Of a stretch of DNA of 64,000 bases, positions 55,364-64,000 are shown piece after piece. The stretch is taken from contig NZ_CP092497.1 of assembly GCF_022479115.1 (NCBI RefSeq), positions 6,510,001 through 6,574,000 on the forward strand, in the 5' to 3' direction. The notes under the pieces were generated by a model that was not told where the DNA came from, did not search any database, and worked only from the letters and a program-made list of their open reading frames with translations. Position numbers and translations under genes: made by a program. The first letter of the stretch is position 1. Each line of letters begins with the position of its first letter. The stretch comes from Amycolatopsis sp. EV170708-02-1. GTDB taxonomy: Bacteria; Actinomycetota; Actinomycetes; Mycobacteriales; Pseudonocardiaceae.

Positions 55364-56158
55364 GTGGGCGTCCGGACTGGCGCACCCTCATTCCCCGGCG
55401 CGGGTGCGATCCGGGAGACCGGAAGGCTCTATTCGCTCGGCCTCGACGTCGTCCGCCTGACCTTCCGACGGCCATTCCAGGCACGCGAGCTGATCCAGCA
55501 GTTCTGGTTCATCGCGAGTGTGTCGATCCTGCCGACGGCGCTGGTCGCGATCCCGTTCGGCGCGGTGATCGCGCTGCACATCGGTTCGCTGACCGCGCAG
55601 ATCGGCGCACAGTCCTTCACCGGCGCGGCCAGTGTGCTGGCGATCATCCAGCAGGCCAGCCCGATCGTGACCGCGTTGCTGATCGCGGGCGCGGGCGGCT
55701 CGGCGATGTGCGCGGATCTCGGGTCCCGCACGATCCGCGAGGAGATCGACGCGATGGAGGTGCTCGGGGTCTCCCCGATCCAGCGCCTGATCGTGCCGCG
55801 GGTGCTCGCCGCGATGGGGGTCGCCGCATTCCTCAACGGAATGGTCAGCGTGGTCGGCGTTCTCGGCGGTTATTTCTTCAACGTCATCATGCAGAACGGG
55901 ACACCGGGCGCATATCTGGCCAGTTTCTCCGCTCTCGCGCAGCTTCCGGACCTCTGGATCAGCGAGATCAAAGCGGTCATCTTCGGTTTCGTCGCGGCGA
56001 TCGTCGCCTCTTATCGCGGGCTCAATCCGAAAGGCGGCCCGAAAGGCGTCGGTGACGCGGTGAACCAATCCGTGGTCATCACGTTCCTCCTCCTGTTCCT
56101 GTTGAACCTCGTGCTGACGACGCTTTACCTGCAGCTCGTCCCGGCGAAGGGCAGCTGA
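55364..56158 (+). CDS. yrbEA: MlaE/YrbE-family permease, mce locus (YrbEA)
   Basis: First of two permease subunits of an Mce lipid importer. The 264 residues match mycobacterial YrbE1A length. RRPFQARELIQQFWFIASVSILPTALVAIPFGAVIAL opens the MlaE fold, and GSRTIREEIDAMEVLGVSPIQRLIVPRVLA is the conserved cytosolic EExDA loop that contacts the ATPase. The GTG at 55364 follows GGGAGGG; the GTG at 55328 has none. The stop overlaps yrbEB (TGATG). Confidence 0.9.
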   Translation: MGVRTGAPSFPGAGAIRETGRLYSLGLDVVRLTFRRPFQARELIQQFWFIASVSILPTALVAIPFGAVIALHIGSLTAQIGAQSFTGAASVLAIIQQASPIVTALLIAGAGGSAMCADLGSRTIREEIDAMEVLGVSPIQRLIVPRVLAAMGVAAFLNGMVSVVGVLGGYFFNVIMQNGTPGAYLASFSALAQLPDLWISEIKAVIFGFVAAIVASYRGLNPKGGPKGVGDAVNQSVVITFLLLFLLNLVLTTLYLQLVPAKGS

Positions 56159-57009
56159 TGGTCACGACCACACCCACCCGAACGACGCGCGTACGCGAAG
56201 CCGTCGACCGCCGGTTCGGATTCCTGGACACGCTCGGCGACCAGATCCTCTTCTTCCTCAAGGCGCTCGCCTGGGTGCCGCGCGCGGTGCGCCGCTATCT
56301 CCGGGAGATCACCCGCCTGCTGGCCGAAGTCAGTTTCGGCAGCGGCGCGCTCGCGGTCATCGGCGGCACGATCGGCGTGATGATCGGGATGACCGTGTTC
56401 ACCGGCACGGTCGTCGGGCTCCAGGGGTATTCGGCGCTCAATCAGGTCGGCACGTCGGCGTTCGCCGGGTTCGTCTCCGCGTACTTCAACACCCGCGAGA
56501 TCGCGCCGCTCGTGGCCGGGCTCGCCTTGTCGGCCACGGTCGGCTGCGGGTTCACCGCGCAGCTCGGCGCGATGCGCATCTCCGAGGAGATCGACGCGCT
56601 CGAAGTGATGGGCATCCCCAGCGTCCCGTACCTGGTGACCACCCGGATCATCGCGGGTTTCCTCGCGGTCATCCCGTTGTACGCGATCGGCCTGCTGACC
56701 TCGTATCTCGCGTCGCGCCAGATCACCGTCTGGTTCTACGGCCAGTCCGCGGGCACCTACGACCACTATTTCCTGCTGTTCCTGCCGCCGGGCGACGTGC
56801 TCTGGTCGTTCGGCAAGGTGCTGGTGTTCAGTGTCGTGATCGTGCTCGCCCACTGCTACTACGGTTTCCGCGCGAGTGGCGGCCCGGCGGGTGTCGGGGT
56901 CGCCGTCGGCCGTGGCGTGCGGACCGCGATCGTGGCGGTCAGCGTGCTCGACTTCTTCCTCAGCCTCGCGATCTGGGGCGCGACCACGACGGTGCAGGTG
57001 GCCGGATGA
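56158..57009 (+). CDS. yrbEB: MlaE/YrbE-family permease, mce locus (YrbEB)
   Basis: The second permease subunit, 283 residues. After a basic N-terminal tail, FGSGALAVIGGTIGVMIGMTVFTGTVVGLQG is the first membrane element, and GAMRISEEIDALEVMGIPSVPYLVTTRIIAG is the coupling loop (EExDA). It overlaps yrbEA by 1 bp and mceA by 4 bp (ATGA). The ATPase MceG is not encoded in the window, as is usual for actinobacterial mce loci. Confidence 0.92.
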   Translation: MVTTTPTRTTRVREAVDRRFGFLDTLGDQILFFLKALAWVPRAVRRYLREITRLLAEVSFGSGALAVIGGTIGVMIGMTVFTGTVVGLQGYSALNQVGTSAFAGFVSAYFNTREIAPLVAGLALSATVGCGFTAQLGAMRISEEIDALEVMGIPSVPYLVTTRIIAGFLAVIPLYAIGLLTSYLASRQITVWFYGQSAGTYDHYFLLFLPPGDVLWSFGKVLVFSVVIVLAHCYYGFRASGGPAGVGVAVGRGVRTAIVAVSVLDFFLSLAIWGATTTVQVAG

Positions 57010-58271
57010 GCCGGCGCGGGCTGCGCAAAGCCGGGGTCAGGACGGCCGGGGTGCTGTTCCTCGTGGTGATGTCCGCTCTCGTGCTGCTGTCGATCAAGAT
57101 CTACCGGAAGGATTTCGTCGACTCCGTGCCGGTGACACTGCAGGCGGACCGCGTCGGCAACCAGTTGCGCACCGGCGGGCAGGTCAAGGCACGCGGCGTG
57201 GTGGTCGGCGAGATCCGCGAAGTCCGCGCCACACCGGGCGGCGCGGAGATCGACCTGGCGATGGAGCCCGGGAAGGTCTCCCAGCTGCCGAAGAACGTGT
57301 CCGCGCTGCTCGTGCCGAAGACGCTGTTCGGTGAGCGGTACGTGCAACTGTCCATTCCGGACGGGACGAAGGCCGGACCGTTGAGTTCGGGCGACGTGAT
57401 CACCCAGGACCGGTCGGCCAACGCGATCGAGCTGGAGCGCGTCTTCGACAACCTGTTGCCGCTGCTCAAGGCGGTGCAGCCGCAGAAGCTCGCGACCACG
57501 CTGACCACGGTCGCCACCGCGCTGGAAGGCCGCGGCGACCAGATCGGCGACACGCTCGCCACCGCGGCCGCGTACCTGAAGGAGTTCAACCCGAACCTCC
57601 CGGCGCTGAACGACAACATCCGCGACCTCGCCACGGTTTCGAAGCTGTACGGCGACATCGCGCCGGATCTGCTCGACGCGCTGAGCGCTTCGGCCGTCAC
57701 GCTCGACACGGTCAAGGAGAAACGGGCCGAGCTGGCCTCGGTGTACCAGCAGGTGACGTCGTCGTCCCAGCAGGTCACGACATTCCTCGCCAACAACCGC
57801 GCCAACATCATCGCGCTCGCCGCCGAAAGCCGCGCGCCGCTGGAGGTCGCCGCGAAGTACTCGCCCAGTTTCGCCTGCACGCTCGACGCGCTCGCCAAGC
57901 TGAAGCCGCAGATGGACAAGGTGCTGGGCGCCGGAACCGACGAACCCGGCCTGCACGCGGAGATCGTCATCACCCAGCCTCGCGGCAAATACGTCCCCGG
58001 CAAGGACGATCCGGTCTACAACGCCACCGGTGAACCGCGCTGCTACCCGTCGAACGGCCTGATGGGCCAAGGGATCGCGGCGAGCGGCGAGAAGACCGCC
58101 GCGCTGCCGGGTGTGCAGGGCGACCTCGGCCTGCCGAACTCGCCGCAAGAACGGGAACTGATCTCCACGCTCCTCGCGCCGTCCATGGGCGTTCCGACGG
58201 CCGAGGTTCCCGCGTGGGGCAGCGTGCTCGTCGGCCCGCTCTACCGGGGCACGGAGGTGACCCTGCGATGA
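57006..58271 (+). CDS. mceA: MceA-type lipid-transport protein
   Basis: First MCE subunit, 421 residues. One N-terminal membrane helix (about 12-33, GVLFLVVMSALVLLSIKIY) anchors the protein. The MCE/MlaD domain follows: VTLQADRVGNQLRTGGQVKARGVVVGEIREV and LLVPKTLFGERYVQLSIP. A long helical segment (about 150-320) forms the shaft of the hexameric tube. It ends in a short globular tail with paired cysteines (FACTLDAL, RCYPSNG). ATGA overlaps at both ends. Confidence 0.92.
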   Translation: MSRRGLRKAGVRTAGVLFLVVMSALVLLSIKIYRKDFVDSVPVTLQADRVGNQLRTGGQVKARGVVVGEIREVRATPGGAEIDLAMEPGKVSQLPKNVSALLVPKTLFGERYVQLSIPDGTKAGPLSSGDVITQDRSANAIELERVFDNLLPLLKAVQPQKLATTLTTVATALEGRGDQIGDTLATAAAYLKEFNPNLPALNDNIRDLATVSKLYGDIAPDLLDALSASAVTLDTVKEKRAELASVYQQVTSSSQQVTTFLANNRANIIALAAESRAPLEVAAKYSPSFACTLDALAKLKPQMDKVLGAGTDEPGLHAEIVITQPRGKYVPGKDDPVYNATGEPRCYPSNGLMGQGIAASGEKTAALPGVQGDLGLPNSPQERELISTLLAPSMGVPTAEVPAWGSVLVGPLYRGTEVTLR

Positions 58272-59275
58272 GGAACTTCGTGAGTCCCCTGCTCAAGGGG
58301 CTGATCTTCGTCGTCGTCACGACGCTGGCGACGGTGCTGCTGGCGGTGTCCATCACGAACACCGGCCTCGGCGACACCAGGAACTACAGCGCCAAATTCC
58401 TCGACGCGACGTCGCTGAACGTCGGCGACGACGTCCGGATCTCCGGGGTGCGGGTCGGCCAGATCGAGGCACTCGAGATCGCCGACCACAGCCTCGCTCG
58501 CGTCGAATTCTCCCTCGACTCCCAGCGCAGGCTGCCCGCCGACGTCACCGCGGTGATCAAGTACCGCAACATGGTCGGCCAGCGCTACATCGCCCTCGAA
58601 CGCGGCAAGGGCTCCAGCGACTTCCTGGAGCCCGGCGCGGAGATCCCGCTGGAGCGCACGACCCCCGCGCTGGATCTCACGGAACTGTTCAACGGCTTCA
58701 AACCGCTGTTCCAGGCGTTGTCCCCGAAGGACGTCAACCAGCTTTCCGGCGAGATCGTCCAGGTGCTGCAGGGCGAAGGCGGCACGGTGGAAAGCCTGCT
58801 GGCGCACACCGGTTCGCTGACCACCACGCTCGCCGGCCGCGACAAGGTGATCGGCGAGGTGATCACGAACCTGGACACGGTGCTGAAGAGCATCAACGGC
58901 AAGGGCGACGCGCTGTCCACTTTGGTCTCCACGCTGAAGGAACTGGTGACGGGCCTCGCCGGTGACCGCACCGAGATCGGGGAAGCCGTCTCGGGCCTCG
59001 CGGAACTCACCACGGCGACGGCCGGTCTGCTCGAACAGGGCAGGAAGCCGCTCAAGGACAGCATCGAAGGACTCGGCCTGCTCTCCGGCCAGCTGACGAC
59101 CGACGAAGGCAAGGCCGAAGTCGACAACTTCCTCACCGTCCTCCCCGGGAAACTGAACGACCTGGGGCGGATCGGCTCCTACGGATCGTGGATGAACTTC
59201 TACCTGTGCTCGGCCGTCCTCAAGACCACGCCTCCCCGCGGGGTACCGGCGACGGCGGAGAGGTGCACGTCGTGA
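58268..59275 (+). CDS. mceB: MceB-type lipid-transport protein
   Basis: A 335-residue MCE subunit. Membrane helix about 7-29 (LLKGLIFVVVTTLATVLLAVSI), MCE domain with NVGDDVRISGVRVGQIEALEI and VIKYRNMVGQRYIALERG, then the helical shaft from about residue 140. The ATG overlaps the mceA stop (ATGA) and the stop overlaps the mceC start (GTGA), showing tight coupling needed for equal subunit numbers in the tube. Confidence 0.92.
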   Translation: MRNFVSPLLKGLIFVVVTTLATVLLAVSITNTGLGDTRNYSAKFLDATSLNVGDDVRISGVRVGQIEALEIADHSLARVEFSLDSQRRLPADVTAVIKYRNMVGQRYIALERGKGSSDFLEPGAEIPLERTTPALDLTELFNGFKPLFQALSPKDVNQLSGEIVQVLQGEGGTVESLLAHTGSLTTTLAGRDKVIGEVITNLDTVLKSINGKGDALSTLVSTLKELVTGLAGDRTEIGEAVSGLAELTTATAGLLEQGRKPLKDSIEGLGLLSGQLTTDEGKAEVDNFLTVLPGKLNDLGRIGSYGSWMNFYLCSAVLKTTPPRGVPATAERCTS

Positions 59276-60261
59276 AACCCTTCAAGGAACGGAATCCGAT
59301 AGTCGTCGGTCTCGTCGGCAGCGCCGTCGCAGCGGCGGTACTGACCGCGACGCTCAACTACGAGAACCTCCCGATCGTCGGCGCCGGGACCACGTACCAG
59401 GCCGAATTCTCCGAAGCGGCCGGCCTGCAGGAGGACGACGAGGTCCGCATCGCCGGGATCAAGGTCGGCGAGGTGAGCGACGTCCGGCTCGCCGAAGACC
59501 ACGTGGTGGTCAGCTTCCGGGTCAAGGACGCCTGGGTCGGCGACAAGACCGCCGCCGAGATCAAGATCAAGACCCTGCTGGGCCGGAAGTTCCTCGCACT
59601 GCGCCCGACCGGCGAGACGGTGCAGAATCCGAAGCAGGTCATCCCGCGCACCAGGACCGTGACGCCCTACGACGTCACCGAGGCCTTCAACGGGCTGGCC
59701 GACACCGCGGGCGCCATCGACACCGATCAGCTCGCGGAGAGCTTCACGACGCTGTCCGACACGTTCAAGAACTCGCCCGAGCACATCAAGAAGGCGCTCG
59801 ACGGGCTGACGTCCCTGTCGAAGACCGTGTCCTCCAGGGACAGTGAGCTCGCGAGCCTGCTATCCAACGCGCACGGCCTCACCACGACGCTCGCGAACTC
59901 GAACGACGACTTCGCCAAGCTCCTCTCGAACGGCAATCTCCTGCTGACCGAACTGGACAACCGCCGCCAGGCGATCCACGACCTGTTGACCGGCTCGCAG
60001 CAGCTCGCCTCCCAGCTTTCGGGGCTGGTGAAGGACAACAAGGACCAGCTCGGCGGAGCGCTCAGAAAGCTCGGAGAGGTGACCGACATCCTGCAGCGGC
60101 AGAACGACAATCTCGCCAAGAGCCTCGACCTCGCCGCGCCGTACTTCCGCGTGGTGAACAACTCGCTCGGCAACGGGCGCTGGGTCGACAGCTACCTGTG
60201 CGGCCTCGTCCCGGAGAACCGCGACCCCTGCACCCCGAAGATCCCGGGAGGCCGCCGGTGA
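59272..60261 (+). CDS. mceC: MceC-type lipid-transport protein
   Basis: A 329-residue MCE subunit. N-terminal helix about 8-28 (NPIVVGLVGSAVAAAVLTATL), MCE domain with FSEAAGLQEDDEVRIAGIKVGEVSDV and IKIKTLLGRKFLALRP, then a long helix-rich region. The GTG at 59272 was chosen for its GTGA overlap with the mceB stop; an in-frame GTG at 59263 is an alternative. Two Cys near the end (YLCGL, DPCTP) resemble other MceC tails. Confidence 0.9.
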   Translation: MKPFKERNPIVVGLVGSAVAAAVLTATLNYENLPIVGAGTTYQAEFSEAAGLQEDDEVRIAGIKVGEVSDVRLAEDHVVVSFRVKDAWVGDKTAAEIKIKTLLGRKFLALRPTGETVQNPKQVIPRTRTVTPYDVTEAFNGLADTAGAIDTDQLAESFTTLSDTFKNSPEHIKKALDGLTSLSKTVSSRDSELASLLSNAHGLTTTLANSNDDFAKLLSNGNLLLTELDNRRQAIHDLLTGSQQLASQLSGLVKDNKDQLGGALRKLGEVTDILQRQNDNLAKSLDLAAPYFRVVNNSLGNGRWVDSYLCGLVPENRDPCTPKIPGGRR

Positions 60262-61250
60262 TCGGCAGATTCGTCACCCTCGCGCTCGTGCTCGCGCTGG
60301 CCGTCGTCGGCGGCCTCTGGTGGATCTTCTCCGGCAGCGGGCTCGACCGCGTCACGGTGTACTTCTCGCGCGCGGTCGGTGTCTACAGTGGATCGGACGT
60401 GCGCGTGCTCGGCGTCCGGGTCGGCCAGGTGGAATCGGTGAATCCACGCGGGGAACAGGTCGAGGTCGTGCTGACCGTCGACGGCGCGACGCCGATCGCC
60501 GCCGACACGAACGTCCTGGTCGTGGCGCCGAGCGTGGTGGCGGACCGGTACGTCCAGTTCACCAAGCTCACCCGTGCGGGGAACCGCCTGGACGACGGCG
60601 CGGTGATCCCGGTCGAGCGCACCGGCACCCCGGTGGAACTCGACCAGCTCTACGCCAGCCTCGACACGCTCGCCAAGGCGCTCGGCCCCAAGGGGGCGAA
60701 CGCCGACGGCGCGCTTTCGGAGCTGCTGCGCACCGGCGCGAAGAACCTGCAGGGCAACGGCAAATCGTTCAACGAGTCGGTGCGCAACTTCGCCGACCTT
60801 GCCAGAACCCTGTCCGGGAACTCGCAGAACCTGTTCGCCACCGTCGACGAGCTGCAGCGGTTCACCTCGATGCTGGCGACCAACGACCGCAACGTCAGCG
60901 AGGTCAACAGGCAGCTCGCCTCGGTGACCGGGACGCTGGCCGCGAACAAGGACGAGCTCGCCCGCGCGCTCAACGGCCTCGGCGGCGCGCTCGCGGAGAT
61001 CCAGCAGTTCATCAAGGAGAACCGCGCGCTGATCAAGTCCAATGTGGACAAGCTCGCGGCGACCACCGGGACGCTGGTCGACAAACGCGCCGCGCTGGCC
61101 GAGACCCTCGACACGATCCCGCTGGCGGTGACGAACGTGCTCGAAGCCGTGGACCCGAAGACCGGCAAGCTGCAGAGCCGCGGCAACATGCTCGAATACG
61201 CGCCGCTCCCGCTGCCCGTCGCCGGTGACACCTACACCGGGGGGCGTTGA
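60258..61250 (+). CDS. mceD: MceD-type lipid-transport protein
   Basis: A 330-residue MCE subunit starting at GTG (GTGA overlap with mceC). Membrane helix 5-24 (FVTLALVLALAVVGGLWWIF), MCE domain VYFSRAVGVYSGSDVRVLGVRVGQVESV and LVVAPSVVADRYVQFTKL, then a helical shaft. The C-terminal tail (LEYAPLPLPVAGD) is short compared with pathogenic mycobacterial MceD. Stop overlaps mceE (TGATG). Confidence 0.92.
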   Translation: MIGRFVTLALVLALAVVGGLWWIFSGSGLDRVTVYFSRAVGVYSGSDVRVLGVRVGQVESVNPRGEQVEVVLTVDGATPIAADTNVLVVAPSVVADRYVQFTKLTRAGNRLDDGAVIPVERTGTPVELDQLYASLDTLAKALGPKGANADGALSELLRTGAKNLQGNGKSFNESVRNFADLARTLSGNSQNLFATVDELQRFTSMLATNDRNVSEVNRQLASVTGTLAANKDELARALNGLGGALAEIQQFIKENRALIKSNVDKLAATTGTLVDKRAALAETLDTIPLAVTNVLEAVDPKTGKLQSRGNMLEYAPLPLPVAGDTYTGGR

Positions 61251-62305
61251 TGGCCACGAAACGGGCGATCGCCGCGCTCACCGCGTGCTGCCTCGCGCTC
61301 ACCGCGTGTTCGTCGGATTTCAAGGGCGTCTACGACCTGCCGCTGCCCGGCGGCGCGGATATCGGCGACCATCCGTACCGGGTGACCGTGCAGTTCGCCG
61401 ACGTGCTCGACCTGGTCCCGCAGGCCGCGGTGAAGGTCGGCGACGTCCCGGTCGGCCGGGTCGAGACGATCAGGCTCGCCGAAGACGGCTGGACGGCCGA
61501 GACCGTCCTCGCGGTCAACGGCGACGTCCAGCTGCCCGCCAACGCCATCGCGCGGCTGCGGCAGTCCAGCCTGCTCGGCGAGAAGTTCATCGAGCTCGCC
61601 CCCAGCGCGGCGAAGGCCGAGGGCAGGCTGGGCGACGGCGGCGTGATCCCCGTCGCGAGCACGAACCGCAACCCGGAGTTCGAAGAGATCTTCGGCGCGC
61701 TGTCCCTGCTGCTCAACGGCGGCGGGATCGGGCAGTTGCAGACCATCAACCGCGAGCTGTCGAAGGTGATGGACGGCAACGAGGAGGAGATCCGGTCCTT
61801 TCTGTCCACTGTGGAGAAGCTGGTGTCCAACCTGGACTCCCACCGCTCCGAGATCACCTCGGCGCTCGACGGGCTCAACCAGCTCTCGGCCACGCTGGCG
61901 AACCGGAAGAAGCAGGTCGAAGGCGCGCTCACCGATCTCACCCCCGGCCTGCAGAGCCTTTCCGATCAGCGCACGCAGCTGGTCTCGATGCTGCAGTCGC
62001 TGGACCGGCTCTCCGGGGTCGGCGTCGACGTGATCAAGAAGAGCCGCGCCGACCTCGTCGCGGACCTCACCGCGCTCGCGCCGATCCTGAAACGGCTGGC
62101 CGACGCCGGCGAGAGCCTGCCCAAATCGCTGGAGATCCTGCCGACGTTCCCGTTCACCGACGCCGTCCGCGACGGGATCAAGGGCGACTATCTGAACGTC
62201 TACGCCACGATGATCCCCGCACCGGGCGTCGAACTCCCGCCTCCTGGTGAAGGGGTCCCGCCGGGGCTCCCGACCCTTCCGCTGCCGTCCTCCGGAGGTA
62301 GCTGA
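61250..62305 (+). CDS. mceE: MceE-type lipoprotein
   Basis: The lipoprotein MCE subunit (LprK-like), 351 residues. The signal peptide ends in lipobox LTAC with lipidated C20, so the protein is tethered by lipid rather than a membrane helix. MCE domain: VQFADVLDLVPQAAVKVGDVPVGRVETI and LRQSSLLGEKFIELAP. A helical shaft and a Pro-rich C-terminal tail (PPPGEGVPPGLPTLPLP) follow. The ATG overlaps the mceD stop by one base. Confidence 0.93.
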   Translation: MATKRAIAALTACCLALTACSSDFKGVYDLPLPGGADIGDHPYRVTVQFADVLDLVPQAAVKVGDVPVGRVETIRLAEDGWTAETVLAVNGDVQLPANAIARLRQSSLLGEKFIELAPSAAKAEGRLGDGGVIPVASTNRNPEFEEIFGALSLLLNGGGIGQLQTINRELSKVMDGNEEEIRSFLSTVEKLVSNLDSHRSEITSALDGLNQLSATLANRKKQVEGALTDLTPGLQSLSDQRTQLVSMLQSLDRLSGVGVDVIKKSRADLVADLTALAPILKRLADAGESLPKSLEILPTFPFTDAVRDGIKGDYLNVYATMIPAPGVELPPPGEGVPPGLPTLPLPSSGGS

Positions 62306-63498
62306 TGCTCACCACCCGTGTCCGGATCCAGGTGATCGCGTTCGTCATCCTCGCCCTGGCGACGACGGCGTTCGTCGGGGCCAGCTACGCGGGGCTCGGC
62401 CGGCTCTTCGGGGCGAGCGGGTACACCGTGAAGCTCGCGCTGACCGACGGCGGGGGCCTGTTCACCAACGGCGAGGTGACCTATCGGGGCGTCGCCGTCG
62501 GCCGGGTCGGCGAACTGCGGCTCACCGACGGCGGGATGGAGGCGGATCTCCTGATCGACGAAGACGCGCCGCCGATCCCCGCGAACTCGCGGGCGGTCGT
62601 GGCGAACCGGTCCGCCGTCGGCGAGCAGTTCGTCGACCTGCAACCCCGGACCGGCGACGGACCGTTCCTCGCCGAGGGTTCGGTCATCCCGCGCGAGGCG
62701 ACCACCGTGCCGCTGCCGGTGCAGAATCTGCTGACCGATCTGGACTCGCTGACCGCGTCCGTGCCGACCGAGGACCTGCGGACCGTGGTCGACGAACTCG
62801 ACAACGCCCTGCGCGGCTCCGGCGCGAACCTGCAGGTGCTGCTGGATTCCACCACCGACTTCACGAAACAGGCGTCGGATCACCTGCCGCAGACGGAGAA
62901 GCTGATCACCGACGGCTCGACCGTGCTGAAGACCCAGGTCGACTCGTCGCAGGCCTGGCGGCAGTTCAGCGGCAACGCCAAGCAGTTCGCCGAGCAGCTG
63001 TCCCGTTCGGACGGTGACCTGCGGCGGCTGATCGCGACGGCGCCCGACGCGGCGACGCAGCTCTCCGGGCTGTTGCGCGACAACGAACCGGGTCTGCCGA
63101 TCCTGCTGGCGAACCTGCTCACCACGTCGCACGTGTTCTCGGCACGCACCGACGGACTCCGGCAGCTGCTGATCAACACCCCGAAGGCGGTGTCCGCGGT
63201 GAACGCGGCCGTCGACGAGCAGTCCGGGAAGGTCGGGCTGGTCCTGACCTTCTTCGACCCGATGCCGTGCACCAAGGGCTACGAGGGCACGAAGGTCCGC
63301 ACCAGCGCGGAGCTCTCACCGCTGCCGTTCAACACGGGTGCCGCGTGCACGCTCGAAAGGGGCAACGCGAGTTCGGTCCGCGGCTCGCAGAACGCGCCGA
63401 AGGGCGGCGTCCCGCCCGCCGCGATCCCCGGCGGCTTCGGCGCCGACGGCCAGCCGACGTCCACCAGCCTCGAGGAGATGTTGTGGCTCCGAAACTGA
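62305..63498 (+). CDS. mceF: MceF-type lipid-transport protein
   Basis: Sixth MCE subunit, 397 residues. Helix about 6-28 (VRIQVIAFVILALATTAFVGA), MCE domain with LTDGGGLFTNGEVTYRGVAVGRVGEL and VVANRSAVGEQFVDLQP, helical shaft, and a tail with paired cysteines (DPMPCTKGYEG, GAACTLERG). It overlaps mceE by one base, and its last 16 bp overlap the mce-associated gene. With mceA-E it completes the heterohexamer. Confidence 0.92.
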   Translation: MLTTRVRIQVIAFVILALATTAFVGASYAGLGRLFGASGYTVKLALTDGGGLFTNGEVTYRGVAVGRVGELRLTDGGMEADLLIDEDAPPIPANSRAVVANRSAVGEQFVDLQPRTGDGPFLAEGSVIPREATTVPLPVQNLLTDLDSLTASVPTEDLRTVVDELDNALRGSGANLQVLLDSTTDFTKQASDHLPQTEKLITDGSTVLKTQVDSSQAWRQFSGNAKQFAEQLSRSDGDLRRLIATAPDAATQLSGLLRDNEPGLPILLANLLTTSHVFSARTDGLRQLLINTPKAVSAVNAAVDEQSGKVGLVLTFFDPMPCTKGYEGTKVRTSAELSPLPFNTGAACTLERGNASSVRGSQNAPKGGVPPAAIPGGFGADGQPTSTSLEEMLWLRN

Positions 63499-63986
63499 AG
63501 ATCGCGATCGCGGTGTTCGCCGCGGCCTGCGCGTTCGCGGGCTGGGCCGGGTACTCCTGGTTCACCGCGACGGCTTCCGAGGCCGTGTCCTACGGGAACT
63601 CCCGTGACGAAGCGCTGAAGACCGGCCGCGAACTCGTCGCCCGGCTGACGAGCCTCGACCATCACCGGGTCGACCAGGGCATCGCCGACTGGCTCGCCGC
63701 GTCCACCGGTCCGCTGCGCGATCAGCTGGGCAAGACCGACGACGCGACGAGGCGGACGCTCACCAAGGACGCGACGGTCTCGACGGGCAAGGTGCTCGAC
63801 GCGGCGATCAGCGAACTCGACGACCACGCGGGAACGGCGAAGATGCTGGCTTCGGTGGAGATCACGATGGCGAAGGAAGGCTCGGCACCGACGACGAAAC
63901 GCAACCGCTTCGCCGCCGGGCTGACCAGGACGGACGAGGGCTGGAAGCTCAGCGCGCTCGACCAGCTGCCGGTGGGTGCGCGATGA
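63483..63986 (+). CDS. Mce-associated membrane protein (Mas)
   Basis: A 167-residue protein with an N-terminal membrane helix (about 4-26, KLKIAIAVFAAACAFAGWAGYSWF) and an extracytoplasmic alpha+beta domain of the SnoaL/NTF2-like kind (DEALKTGRELVARLTSLDHHRVDQGIADWLAASTGPLRDQL). Such proteins follow mceF in actinobacteria and are thought to stabilise the transporter. The GTG at 63483 lies inside mceF behind GAGGAG. Confidence 0.87.
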   Translation: MAPKLKIAIAVFAAACAFAGWAGYSWFTATASEAVSYGNSRDEALKTGRELVARLTSLDHHRVDQGIADWLAASTGPLRDQLGKTDDATRRTLTKDATVSTGKVLDAAISELDDHAGTAKMLASVEITMAKEGSAPTTKRNRFAAGLTRTDEGWKLSALDQLPVGAR

Positions 63987-64000
63987 CCGCCACGGCCGAT
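63983..64000 (+). CDS. Start of a further mce-operon gene (cut by window edge)
   Basis: An ATG at 63983 overlaps the preceding stop (ATGA) and reads MTATAD before the window ends. A second mce-associated protein is the usual gene at this place, but six codons cannot confirm it. Confidence 0.45.

Overview
The window is high-GC, densely coded actinobacterial DNA. A complete-looking mce locus, a SepIVA-type division protein, IdeR-box control, leaderless genes, GTG starts and ATGA/GTGA gene overlaps all point to an actinomycete. The gene set (HelR-like ATPase, HAAS/PadR pair, MAB_1171c triad, XRE-nSTAND-WD40 protein) fits Pseudonocardiales, most likely Amycolatopsis. The taxon is inferred from gene content, not from a marker gene. 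No rRNA or tRNA gene, insertion sequence, prophage or CRISPR array was seen.

Layout. 1-2.2 kb: end of an L-fuconate degradation operon (fuconate dehydratase, FAH hydrolase), divergent from a Bcr/CflA-type efflux pump. 3.5-9.1 kb: ferredoxin reductase-like flavoprotein, a small orphan protein, an AcrA1-like double SDR and a GT-C-like membrane protein. 9.2-12.1 kb: MocR regulator, an IdeR-controlled leaderless siderophore ABC ATPase and an O-methyltransferase. 12.2-17.0 kb: a class A PBP whose transpeptidase motifs are lost, an ArsR-SulP pair and a FadR-type regulator. 17.1-25.3 kb: a glycine catabolic operon (gcvP-gcvT-gcvH-glyA-lipA-sdaA) behind a tandem glycine riboswitch; gcvH carries an apparent 1-nt frameshift at its start. 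25.4-30.2 kb: a Met/Cys-rich copper-binding protein and a glutamine synthetase-like/PuuD/ALDH/SDR cluster for gamma-glutamylated amines. 30.4-36.7 kb: a stress protein, an archaeal-type AspRS under a T-box with an Asp (GAC) specifier, a PadR-HAAS pair and a divergent YtrA-type GntR-ABC operon. 36.8-39.0 kb: XRE regulator, ImmA/IrrE protease and MAB_1171c membrane protein. 39.0-47.3 kb: fpg, a PL6 lyase, rnc-rpmF-yceD, sepIVA, an ECF sigma factor with a membrane partner, a tandem RNase Sa-like secreted protein, coaD and rsmD. 47.4-55.0 kb: HelR/HelD-like ATPase, XRE-nSTAND-WD40 protein and an LLM flavoprotein. 55.4-64 kb: the mce operon (yrbEA, yrbEB, mceA-F, mce-associated genes), running off the end.

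Four families of long inverted repeats (13 sites) sit almost entirely at gene 3' ends. One family is built of 12-13-bp units phased at exactly 21 bp and peaks in a 12-unit palindromic array at 49.54-49.79 kb. In several places these repeats supply the last codons or the stop codon of the neighbouring gene. Coordinates and translations were read by eye; family assignments rest on motif recognition, not on a database search.
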